NCBI GenBank assembly: GCA_002402315.1
Contig: DHFP01000031.1
Span: forward strand, 1-35,488
Source: Clostridiales bacterium UBA4821
GTDB taxonomy: Bacteria; Bacillota; Clostridia; Acetivibrionales; UBA4821
DNA length: 35,488 bases
Direction: 5' to 3'
Shown here: positions 23,977 through 31,435 of the stretch, piece after piece
How positions within the stretch are numbered: position 1 is the first letter of the stretch
Layout: each line of letters opens with the position of its first letter
The notes under the pieces: model-generated
Seen by the model: the letters and a program-made list of their open reading frames with translations, nothing else
Database searches by the model: none
What the model was told of the DNA's origin: nothing
Translations under genes and position numbers: made by a program

Positions 23977-25575
23977 TTGGAAGCTATAGTTGATAAAAAA
24001 TTGATGGATAAGTATTCTCTTGAAAGCATAATGGAGACTATTCAACAGAAGCTGGTAGATGAACGTCTGAACATCGACCAGAAGGATGAGAAGATTGCAC
24101 GCAAAAGGGTGCTTCTTTCAGAAATGATTAGACAGGCTGTTTCAGGAGACGAGAATGCCAAGAACTTTGTAATTAATAGAATTATTAAAGTGCTGACTAC
24201 CGAATTAAATATCAATCAAGAGAACGTAAGTTATATTATTAACTTTGAAGAAGTGCAAAAGCTTCCATACTACTATCAATTTCACATATTATCCTTACGG
24301 TACGATATATCTAAATTGATTGATAAATATAATGATAGATTTGGTATAATTGACTTTTCCGACAGGGGAGATAATATTTTTTCTAAAAAGGCCTTTGAGG
24401 AGATTGTTGAAATTGAAAAGAGGGAACAAAACATAATCCTGGATTATATTGAAAAGATTAATGTAATAGCAAATATTATATATGCTGAACTGTATGGGCT
24501 TTCAATTATTGATAGATTAGAGTTCATGGATATAAATGAAATCGGCGTAAACGGATTTCAGTATATATGGATTCAGCATAAGGGCAGTAAGATTTGGCTT
24601 GAGTTCTTGGAATATCCTGATAATAATGTTCTTAATAACGTTTGTAAAAATGCAGTAAGCTTCAACTCAAAATTTGACTTAAGCCCGAGCAACCCGGGTG
24701 TTATATGCCAGAGATATGACGGTTCACGTATAACATGTTCACTGCAGCCTTTCTACAGTGAACCGACATTAAACTTAAGAAGATTTAACCTTGGCAACTT
24801 CAATGTTGATAAAATGATAAAGCTTGGCACAATAGATGAACTTATGAAAGATTTACTTAAAGTACTCATAAAAGGTAGGGCAAATATGATCATAGCCGGT
24901 GGTATGGGTGATGGTAAGTCAACTACGCTGATGACATTGATTCACTTTGTACCGGGTTCAAGGTCAATTGGTACAATAGAAGAGAACCTTGAGTTGAGGC
25001 TTAAAACCAGGCACCCAAGCAAAAATGTAATAGAAGCGCAAGCAGTACCCGGCAAACATATATCAATCGCATTCGAATTCATGTTAAAGCAAGCCAGGGA
25101 TGTCATCATACTTGGTGAGATAACAAACTCGGAAGAAGCAACCTTGCTAATAAACGTTATGCTTCGTTTGTGTAGAGGTTCAATGGGGACATTCCACAGT
25201 GAAAATCCAAAAGCTTGCATCATTAACCTCAGAAACTTGCTTCTAAAATCAGGATTCTATCACAATGAAATGGTAGCTCAGGCCGATGTTGTTGAGGCAG
25301 TAAATGTAGTGTTGCAGATGAATCACGACAGTCAAGGTAGAAGGTTTATGGATGTTATTGCAGAAATCGAACCCATTGCTGATACATCAGGTGAATCGTG
25401 TGTAACTTCAAACTTTAGGCCAAGGTACTTAATTGAAAGGTCTGGCGGCAAGTTTGTTTGCAGGAATACTATCTCGGAAGGATTGACTGAGAAGCTGATT
25501 AAGTATGGTGTTACAGGTGAAGAGATAGAAGATATAAACAGGCGTATATTAGAAAGAATAAAAACGCAATTGTGA
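23977..25575 (+). CDS. CpaF-like secretion ATPase of the second locus
   Basis: The 532-residue protein has an intact Walker A, AGGMGDGKSTT (Lys314), an Asp-box equivalent IGTIEENLELRL, Walker B RDVIILGEITNSEEA and the His-box GTFHSENP. MDINEIGVNGFQYIWIQHKG corresponds to the conserved N-domain. The P-loop lies about 77 residues further in than in the 17472 CpaF, because of an extra helical N-terminal region (about residues 1-190). The start is TTG 23977, placed eight bases after GGAGGGGG. It is presumably active and powers the second machine. Identity to the first CpaF is low by eye. Confidence 0.88.
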   Translation: MEAIVDKKLMDKYSLESIMETIQQKLVDERLNIDQKDEKIARKRVLLSEMIRQAVSGDENAKNFVINRIIKVLTTELNINQENVSYIINFEEVQKLPYYYQFHILSLRYDISKLIDKYNDRFGIIDFSDRGDNIFSKKAFEEIVEIEKREQNIILDYIEKINVIANIIYAELYGLSIIDRLEFMDINEIGVNGFQYIWIQHKGSKIWLEFLEYPDNNVLNNVCKNAVSFNSKFDLSPSNPGVICQRYDGSRITCSLQPFYSEPTLNLRRFNLGNFNVDKMIKLGTIDELMKDLLKVLIKGRANMIIAGGMGDGKSTTLMTLIHFVPGSRSIGTIEENLELRLKTRHPSKNVIEAQAVPGKHISIAFEFMLKQARDVIILGEITNSEEATLLINVMLRLCRGSMGTFHSENPKACIINLRNLLLKSGFYHNEMVAQADVVEAVNVVLQMNHDSQGRRFMDVIAEIEPIADTSGESCVTSNFRPRYLIERSGGKFVCRNTISEGLTEKLIKYGVTGEEIEDINRRILERIKTQL

Positions 25576-25585
25576 GGTAAAAATT

Positions 25586-26542
25586 ATGCCGCAAGGATTA
25601 ACATCGGAACAATTTTTAGCAATATTATTTGGCTTCATAGTATTGTTGACGATAGCTTACTTTATATTTGACATCATTGAAAAAGCCAAGGTTAAGAAGC
25701 TTTCCAAGCCCAAATATATTTATTTGAAAACAAGTTTTTTAAACAAGTATATAGACAAGCTGTTTGAGATTAAGTTTATTGAAAGATTAGTTAAGATGGT
25801 TTCCTACAGACTATCCTATTTCAACTCTTACGATGCAAGAGTAAACTATAGAAATGCATTATTGATGATTATATCTACTATAGTTTTTGCAGCAGCAATG
25901 TTTGCAGCAATGGTATTGTTTTTAGGAGGTACTGCCTGGTACTTATATTTACTTTACATAGTGATTATTGTTTTAATTATTTATATAGCATTAAGCTTTT
26001 ATGGAGAGCTAAAAGAACTTACCCTGGCAAAACAATTACCTGAGGCATTGAATGATCTAAAAATTGCATATGACAACAAGAAGAGACTCAAACTGGCCAT
26101 TCTTCATTCGTATGAAGATATGCCAAGGAATATTAAAAAAGAATTTGCAAGATTAGCTGAGTCGGACAACCTCGAAGAATCGATAACGTTCTTGAAAAAC
26201 AGGGTAAAAAACCAGTGGTTTAAAATTGTGTTAACACTTATGGAGATTGCAGTTAAAAAGGGAGATAAAGAGGGAGCATTATCAGAACAATTTCAGAACC
26301 TAAACGGAATTATTTCACAGGAAATATTGATTAAGGAATCTAACAGGCTTTTGTTTCAATTATATAAGATATTTGTGTTGGCTTCTCCTGTAATGGCATT
26401 TTTAATGAGAAATGCAACTTCATCAATAAGCTCAGAGATTGCTGAGTATTATAAAACTATCGAGGCAAGCAATGCTTTAGCAGGAGTTATAATTACATGT
26501 ATAGTATGTTATTTTATACTAGATATGTTTGAAAAAATCTAG
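25586..26542 (+). CDS. Diverged TadB-like platform protein
   Basis: The 318-residue protein has the TadB layout: one N-terminal helix (residues 9-30), a helix pair near residues 90-140 (LLMIISTIVFAAAMFAAMVL and YLYLLYIVIIVLIIYIAL), a cytoplasmic helical domain beginning LAKQLPEALNDLKIAYDNKK, and C-terminal helices near 260-315. LPEALNDL corresponds to the opening of the GspF domain, but the QVGGNL motif is not preserved. The ATG at 25586 follows GTGAGG across the ATPase stop codon, so the two are likely coupled. Assignment rests on topology and gene order. Confidence 0.72.
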   Translation: MPQGLTSEQFLAILFGFIVLLTIAYFIFDIIEKAKVKKLSKPKYIYLKTSFLNKYIDKLFEIKFIERLVKMVSYRLSYFNSYDARVNYRNALLMIISTIVFAAAMFAAMVLFLGGTAWYLYLLYIVIIVLIIYIALSFYGELKELTLAKQLPEALNDLKIAYDNKKRLKLAILHSYEDMPRNIKKEFARLAESDNLEESITFLKNRVKNQWFKIVLTLMEIAVKKGDKEGALSEQFQNLNGIISQEILIKESNRLLFQLYKIFVLASPVMAFLMRNATSSISSEIAEYYKTIEASNALAGVIITCIVCYFILDMFEKI

Positions 26543-26562
26543 CATAAAGAAGGTGTATTACC

Positions 26563-27675
26563 ATACCAAATGTACAGGTTTCACAGGCAAAAAGGAAATA
26601 CCTTGTAAAAAAAAGGTTTAAAGAAACTTATCTCTATAAAAACATTTTTAAATATATCTATCCTCGTGAAAACTCCAAGGCTTACGCTTATTACAATAAA
26701 CTTATAAATAAGGCTGTTTTACATATAAGCGTTGAGGATTTATTTAATTTTAAATTTTTATTTGCTATTATTGTAACAATTTTAATTCTTGTAGTATCGC
26801 AGACGAATATATATCATAAGTCAAAAGAAATAGCTGAGGACATGAGCAATAAATCGTCATTACTATTTGCTTCTGAAAATTCAAAAGAGGATAAATCTGC
26901 TGAGGAAAGGAGAAAGGAAAAACAGAAAAAAGAAGAACAGAAAAAAAAGGAAAGAGAAATTTTTGAAAAGGTAAGAATCAGCTTCAACATTGAGGAATTG
27001 AAAAAAAATGAAGCAACAGCTGCCAGTAAAATAGCAACATTTTTACATACCAATAATTTAACTACTGAAGATGAAGAGCCGGAGGATTTAGCCCGGAGGC
27101 TGTATAAAAAGTTAATTGAATATGATAAAGTGCAGAATTTCGATGTAGTTGGAGTTATAATACTGGTTGTCGGTGCATTCTTTATACCTGAAGCTTTTCT
27201 ATTTATTAGAAGCTTCCTTGTCAAGTATTATATATACAATGAATACCTTCAGCTTGAGGTAATAGCCATAATGGTTGGTAAACTTGAGCCAATCAAAGTT
27301 GAAGAAATACTAAACGTTTTATCGGACAACAGTAAGTATTTCAAAAAGTATATTGACGAAATCCGATTTAATTACTTTGATGTGAAAAACGGTCATGGAA
27401 AAGCATTTGAGTCAATCATCGCAAGGATATCGCATAAGGAACTCAGATACCTTATGAAAGCGCTCCAACAGGCGGCAGAATCCGATTTGAGAATGACAAT
27501 TGAGAATTTGGAAAACCAGCGGAACAGTAACAAAGAATTCAGAAAGATTAGGGAACAAAATAAACTAAAGCAAAAGGAGTTGGTGGGTATACTGATAATA
27601 CTTTTTGTACTTGCTCAAATATGTATCTACTCGTTTACACCGTTCCAGAATATAATGAGTGACTTTGACTTATAA
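26563..27675 (+). CDS. Diverged TadC-like platform protein with likely AUA start
   Basis: The first standard start codon in this frame is ATG 26842, but the frame is open back to the stop at 26545-26547. The added sequence contains a membrane helix (FLFAIIVTILILVVS) and a basic N-terminus, as the family requires. No ATG, GTG, TTG or CTG occurs there. ATA at 26563 lies 7 bases after AAGGTG (26550-26555), so AUA is the best start, giving 370 residues. A long Lys/Glu coiled segment (EERRKEKQKKEEQKKKE) follows, then a helix near residues 200-225, a cytoplasmic domain and a C-terminal helix (LVGILIILFVLAQICIYSF). Role inferred from topology and position after the TadB-like gene. Confidence 0.65.
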   Translation: MPNVQVSQAKRKYLVKKRFKETYLYKNIFKYIYPRENSKAYAYYNKLINKAVLHISVEDLFNFKFLFAIIVTILILVVSQTNIYHKSKEIAEDMSNKSSLLFASENSKEDKSAEERRKEKQKKEEQKKKEREIFEKVRISFNIEELKKNEATAASKIATFLHTNNLTTEDEEPEDLARRLYKKLIEYDKVQNFDVVGVIILVVGAFFIPEAFLFIRSFLVKYYIYNEYLQLEVIAIMVGKLEPIKVEEILNVLSDNSKYFKKYIDEIRFNYFDVKNGHGKAFESIIARISHKELRYLMKALQQAAESDLRMTIENLENQRNSNKEFRKIREQNKLKQKELVGILIILFVLAQICIYSFTPFQNIMSDFDL

Positions 27676-27697
27676 AATAAAATAAAATAAAATAAAA
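27673..27697 (+). repeat. Pentanucleotide tandem repeat (TAAAA)5
   Basis: Five perfect TAAAA units begin at the stop codon of the TadC-like gene and end just before the GGGAGG ribosome site (27700-27705) of the pilin-like gene. Confidence 0.9.
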
Positions 27698-27712
27698 AAG
27701 GGAGGAATTAAT

Positions 27713-28213
27713 ATGTTAAAGAGTTTCAAAAAGGTGCTTAAAAACAAAAGAGGACAGATTGGTGAGATACTTGTAGTAGTAATACTCATCATTCTAGCGG
27801 TACTGGGAATAGTAAGATATGTTATGCCGATGTTTGATAAGAGTAAAGGCTTATCAGACTCTGCTGGTGGACAGGTTGATCAGCTTAGTTCTACAGCAAA
27901 GGGTGCGCAGTTTGGTAATGTAGGAGATATTGTACCTGGTCAAACAGTAATAAATGCAATAAACTATAATGCAGAGGTTGCTAAAATGGCTCAAACAACA
28001 AAACCATATGTTACAGTTAACTGGCAGAGTAGAAACTCTGCAGGTATTCTTCAAACTCAACAGACATTTATAGGTTCTGCTACTAATACATATTACCAGG
28101 AGACTACATATTCTATGGATCTTAAAGTTGATAGGGCAGGAAATTACATGATTACAGCAACTACCCTTTATGCTGATGATTCGCTTAATACAATTACATA
28201 TGTGGAACAATAA
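27713..28213 (+). CDS. Pilin-like protein of the second locus
   Basis: The 166-residue protein has a basic leader (KKVLKNKRG), then QIGEILVVVILIILAVLGIV, a class III-like prepilin pattern, and a beta-rich 130-residue domain full of Thr, Asn and Gln. The acidic residue Glu18 is +4 if cleavage follows Gly14, or +5 if it follows Arg13, unlike the usual G/xxxxE. It does not resemble the 64-residue Flp pilins. A very strong ribosome site and its own terminator suggest it is the abundant filament subunit. Archaeal-type and TadE-type pilins have a comparable layout. Confidence 0.7.
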   Translation: MLKSFKKVLKNKRGQIGEILVVVILIILAVLGIVRYVMPMFDKSKGLSDSAGGQVDQLSSTAKGAQFGNVGDIVPGQTVINAINYNAEVAKMAQTTKPYVTVNWQSRNSAGILQTQQTFIGSATNTYYQETTYSMDLKVDRAGNYMITATTLYADDSLNTITYVEQ

Positions 28214-28280
28214 TCAAAGAAACTTAAAGTTAAAAAATAAGAATAATTACGTAAATGAAATAGCATAGCATTATTGTATG

Positions 28281-28341
28281 AGTGGATACTGAAAATTTGA
28301 TATTCAGAGATACTGAATCAAGAATCAGTATCCACTTTTTC
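28281..28341 (+). terminator. Branched terminator after the pilin-like gene
   Basis: AGTGGATACTGA (28281-28292) pairs perfectly with TCAGTATCCACT (28325-28336) and is followed by a T-run (28336-28340). The loop contains a second hairpin, ATTCAG (28302-28307) with CTGAAT (28313-28318). Confidence 0.88.
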
Positions 28342-28385
28342 TAAAATACATTAATCGGCCTAATATATAGTAGGTGTGAGTAAAT

Positions 28386-29162
28386 ATGATATTATGTAGA
28401 AAACTTAAAAATACAAGAGGCCAGCTGGCTGATATAATGATGTTCATGTTCTTTGTGGCATTCGTAATATATTTTATAGTGTCATATACCTCAATGCATA
28501 CTTTTTTCAAGACTCAAGAAATTGTTGACAGTATTGTAAGAAAAGAAGTTGAAATAATACGTACGAAAGGAATTTTGAAGACAGAGGAATATGAACGTTT
28601 TTTAGGTGAGATAAATAAATATGGAATGTTTGAAGTAATGATTACTTTGGAAAAACAAAATGAATATAATCAATATGAAAAATGGTTTACTCTTGATGAA
28701 ATTCTAAATGAGCCTCTAAAAGTTGGAGACATAATAAAGATATATGCCGAATCCAGAAAACCGTCATTGTTTGCTGAAATCATGTCGAGGGGATTTCTAT
28801 TTAGCAGAGGTGGTTCGGGAAAAAGCCACTTCAAAATGCAATCCATTGCTTCGGGCATGATTTGTTCAGATGGTTATATACGGGGAGTTGAAGCTATAAA
28901 TATTATAAATAGATATAGTGGAAAGCCTGGAATTACAGAAATTAAAGTGAAAACCTTGTATTATCCAGACCCTGCTGATCCCTCGAATTATACAGAACAT
29001 TGGAAGAACGATTATGCAACTGTTCAATATGATCCCGAAACTGCGCTACCTGAAAATGTTATTAACTTAGCAGAAAGATTCCGGTTAACTATGAACAGGG
29101 ATGGCAATCATAATATTACAGAAATTATAATAGAGCAGCTTAATGTAAATGGTTTAACTTAG
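28386..29162 (+). CDS. Membrane-anchored pseudopilin-like protein
   Basis: I do not recognise a named family. The 258-residue protein starts with a basic leader and prepilin-like junction (LKNTRGQLADIMMFMFF), a membrane helix to about residue 36, then a predicted extracellular alpha/beta domain. The leader resembles that of the pilin-like neighbour (KNKRGQIGE), with Asp16 in place of Glu at +4. It follows the pilin terminator by about 45 bp and probably encodes a minor subunit or adaptor of the second machine. The ATG at 28386 has a weak GGTGTGAG site. Confidence 0.6.
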   Translation: MILCRKLKNTRGQLADIMMFMFFVAFVIYFIVSYTSMHTFFKTQEIVDSIVRKEVEIIRTKGILKTEEYERFLGEINKYGMFEVMITLEKQNEYNQYEKWFTLDEILNEPLKVGDIIKIYAESRKPSLFAEIMSRGFLFSRGGSGKSHFKMQSIASGMICSDGYIRGVEAINIINRYSGKPGITEIKVKTLYYPDPADPSNYTEHWKNDYATVQYDPETALPENVINLAERFRLTMNRDGNHNITEIIIEQLNVNGLT

Positions 29163-29209
29163 CAAATTAACTGAGATTAAACCAGTTTCCTTTGAAATGA
29201 GGAGTTAGT

Positions 29210-30208
29210 ATGATTAAAAAATTATGGAATAGTAGGGGAGGGGGCTCTGTATACCCGATACTACTGGTTCTCATTACATCATTTGTCAGTTTATTGGTTA
29301 TACAATTTACCGAACTGAATAACTATGTTATCAGTATGCAGAAGGCCAGATATTCAAAGGCGGTAGAAATCGCTGCATCTACTGCCATGGCTACAATTGA
29401 GTTATCTAATGATGTATCCCAATACAACACTGATGGAGCGGATTTTGGTTTTGCATTGGGTGATAATATGGATAATCTTGCAATAATTAGTCTCGGTTAT
29501 ACGATGGATAAACAGCTTTTAGTTGATAAACGAAGATTTACGAAAGTATTCTACGATGTACTTTTTAGAAATTTTCAAGTTAAAATGGAAGATAACGCAA
29601 AAGTCATGGCTTTTAAAAGATATGTTCCGCTTAAAGCCATAATTCAGTATGATACAATGTTTCTTTCAACATATGAAGAAGAAAATCCAGATAATGTTAA
29701 ATTGGAAGATTATTATGATGACAAATGGTATACATATAGAATGTTTTTTAGAGATTCAGTTACGAATAAAACCATTTATTTAACATTGAGTGATAAATGC
29801 TATGTTCTTATAGACGAAACTGAAGACGTAGATGGAGATGGAGACGTAGATCAAGACGATATGAAAGAGAGATTTAAAGAGAGTAACAGGCATTATTTTT
29901 CAGTTATTGATACAAGTGTAGATCCTACATATTCACACATAGATGAAGCTACAAAAAACCGGGAATTGGCGAATTCTGTAAGAAATACTCTTCAAAGCTT
30001 TGTAAACCAATATAAGGAAAGCCACTATAATTACAATATTCATATTGGAGAATTTGATGAACAAAGGTTTATTAATTCTGTAAAGGATGTTACTTTCTTT
30101 TGCTTGGTAGAAGGTATACCCATTAAATCGGCATTCAGCAAAGAGCCTGACAGGTCATTTTATGCGTTCAAGTATGGAGGAGCTTCTTTAAAGAGGGCGG
30201 ATCAATAG
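29210..30208 (+). CDS. Anchored pseudopilin-like protein with EF-hand/dockerin-like loop
   Basis: The 332-residue protein has a basic N-terminus with WNSRGGG, then a single membrane helix (SVYPILLVLITSFVSLLVIQ) and a long outer domain; the ARYSKAVEIAASTAM stretch after the helix recalls TadE/TadG proteins. At residues 206-217 it has DVDGDGDVDQDD, a perfect calcium-loop pattern with Asp at 1, 3, 5 and 12 and Gly at 6, followed by a helix (MKERFKE). This is an EF-hand of the dockerin type, present once. No acidic residue lies at +5, so peptidase processing is uncertain. The ATG at 29210 follows TGAGGAG. Confidence 0.62.
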   Translation: MIKKLWNSRGGGSVYPILLVLITSFVSLLVIQFTELNNYVISMQKARYSKAVEIAASTAMATIELSNDVSQYNTDGADFGFALGDNMDNLAIISLGYTMDKQLLVDKRRFTKVFYDVLFRNFQVKMEDNAKVMAFKRYVPLKAIIQYDTMFLSTYEEENPDNVKLEDYYDDKWYTYRMFFRDSVTNKTIYLTLSDKCYVLIDETEDVDGDGDVDQDDMKERFKESNRHYFSVIDTSVDPTYSHIDEATKNRELANSVRNTLQSFVNQYKESHYNYNIHIGEFDEQRFINSVKDVTFFCLVEGIPIKSAFSKEPDRSFYAFKYGGASLKRADQ

Positions 30209-30219
30209 GGCGAAAAGGA

Positions 30220-30843
30220 ATGTGTGTTAGCATGATTATGAATCATATAATTGTATTCGCAACCATAGTTGTTCTGTTTTTCATAGCTTATAAGGATTAC
30301 AAACAAAGAATTATTCCCGACCTTTCTGTTGTATTTGTGTTTATCCTTAGCAGCGTGTATTTCTTTATAAATGATGGAGTTTTTATAGACTTCATCTTTT
30401 ATATTTTCTTTGCAAGTGTTCCAATATTTATAATCAGTTTCATTGTGGATAGTCTTTCATCTGAGAAAATAAAGATTATTGACTATATTATCCTGTTTGT
30501 TTCAATCATCTCCGGTCTTCTAGTTCCACTGAACTTTAAGATGAAATATATTATTGCATGTGGTGTACTTCTTGTATTAGTACTGATAGAGTCATTTTTT
30601 GTAAAGGAAGATAATACTGACCAAGACCAAGAAGGGTTCAGTATTGGCGGGGGAGATATTAAACTGATAGCAGCATTGGGGCCCATGTTCAAAGAGCAGA
30701 TGATAATCTTCTTATTTTTCTCGTTTCTGTTAGCTTATTTATTTATGAAAGTGAAGAAAAAAAGTAATATTTATTTAGCCCCGTTTATGTTTTTTACATT
30801 TATAGTGTTTTCTATTATTCAGATTGGGGGGAGTTTTATTTGA
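30220..30843 (+). CDS. A24-family prepilin peptidase (CpaA/TadV-like)
   Basis: This enzyme cleaves prepilin leaders at the cytoplasmic face. The 207-residue polytopic protein has both catalytic aspartates: Asp26 in AYKDYKQRIIPD after the first helix, and Asp146 in SIGGGDIKLIAALG (the GxGD motif). It lacks the N-terminal methyltransferase-like domain of PilD, as in Tad and archaeal peptidases. The ATG at 30220 is used; ATG 30232 with AAAGGA upstream at long spacing is an alternative. It is the only prepilin peptidase in the window and could process both Flp and second-locus pilins. Confidence 0.87.
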   Translation: MCVSMIMNHIIVFATIVVLFFIAYKDYKQRIIPDLSVVFVFILSSVYFFINDGVFIDFIFYIFFASVPIFIISFIVDSLSSEKIKIIDYIILFVSIISGLLVPLNFKMKYIIACGVLLVLVLIESFFVKEDNTDQDQEGFSIGGGDIKLIAALGPMFKEQMIIFLFFSFLLAYLFMKVKKKSNIYLAPFMFFTFIVFSIIQIGGSFI

Positions 30844-31181
30844 AGGTTATAAATCAGACTAAGAACAAGGTTGTTTGTGAAAACTGCGGTTTAGCGGACA
30901 CGCTGTATACAAGGATAAAGGGCTTGTTAGGGCGCAAAAGCCTGGGAGCAGATGAGGGCTTGCTTATAACCGGATGCAGAAGTATTCATATGTTGTTCAT
31001 GCGTTTTCCTATATGCGCAATATTCATAGATAAAGAGAATGTTGCAGTAAAAATAATTGAAAATATCAAACCCTGGAGAATCTCCGGGATTTATTTCAGA
31101 GCAGACAGAGTAATTGAGCTGCCTCCCTGGAGAGCCAAAGAGACCGGTACCGGATTGGGAGATGTTATAAATTTTCAATAG
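30840..31181 (+). CDS. DUF192 family protein
   Basis: The 113-residue protein matches DUF192: TLYTRIKGLLGRKSLGADEG, the RSIHMLFMRFPICAIFID core, and the VIELPPWRAKETG end. The function of DUF192 is not established. Unlike many members it lacks a signal peptide and has two N-terminal cysteines (VCENCG). It starts at TTG 30840 with a GGGGGGAG site; the start overlaps the peptidase stop (TTGA), which shows tight coupling. It ends the second pilus operon. The following gap (31182-31366) shows nothing beyond a weak AACTT/AAGTT hairpin at 31223-31235. Confidence 0.85.
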   Translation: MKVINQTKNKVVCENCGLADTLYTRIKGLLGRKSLGADEGLLITGCRSIHMLFMRFPICAIFIDKENVAVKIIENIKPWRISGIYFRADRVIELPPWRAKETGTGLGDVINFQ

Positions 31182-31366
31182 CCAATCAGGTAATTCAATG
31201 ATAAAATATAAATAATTTAATTAACTTTATAAGTTTTCTTAAGTTTTTACCAATGGCCAGCAGCTAATAACTGTGAATTACCAGAAATAAGGATGGTTGA
31301 TTGCATGATTTCAACAATATTGAGTAATGTTAATTAACAAATTTGAAAAAAATTTACAAATAATGC

Positions 31367-31395
31367 TTGAACATTTGTCGAATTCCAATTATAAT
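31367..31395 (+). promoter_or_regulatory. Sigma-A type promoter of spo0A
   Basis: TTGAAC (31367-31372), 17 bp spacer and TATAAT (31390-31395), ending 40 bp before the spo0A start codon. The spacer contains a 0A box. I did not find a convincing sigma-H promoter. Confidence 0.75.
31374..31382 (+). promoter_or_regulatory. 0A box (Spo0A binding site)
   Basis: TTTGTCGAA is an exact match to the known Spo0A target. It lies between the -35 and -10 hexamers of the spo0A promoter, a position that would normally block RNA polymerase, so negative feedback by Spo0A~P is inferred. Confidence 0.75.
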
Positions 31396-31435
31396 AATTT
31401 TGTACAAAAAATTACAAAGGCAGAGGGGGAAAAAA

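Noticed and set aside
26548..26841. Frameshifted or pseudogene TadC-like gene
   Set aside because: The upstream sequence is in the same frame with no interruption, and a ribosome site precedes ATA 26563; a non-standard start explains it without a frameshift.
31367..31435. Longer N-terminus for Spo0A from TTG 31367
   Set aside because: The TTG is part of the -35 hexamer of the promoter, so it would not be transcribed; ATG 31436 gives the normal Spo0A length.
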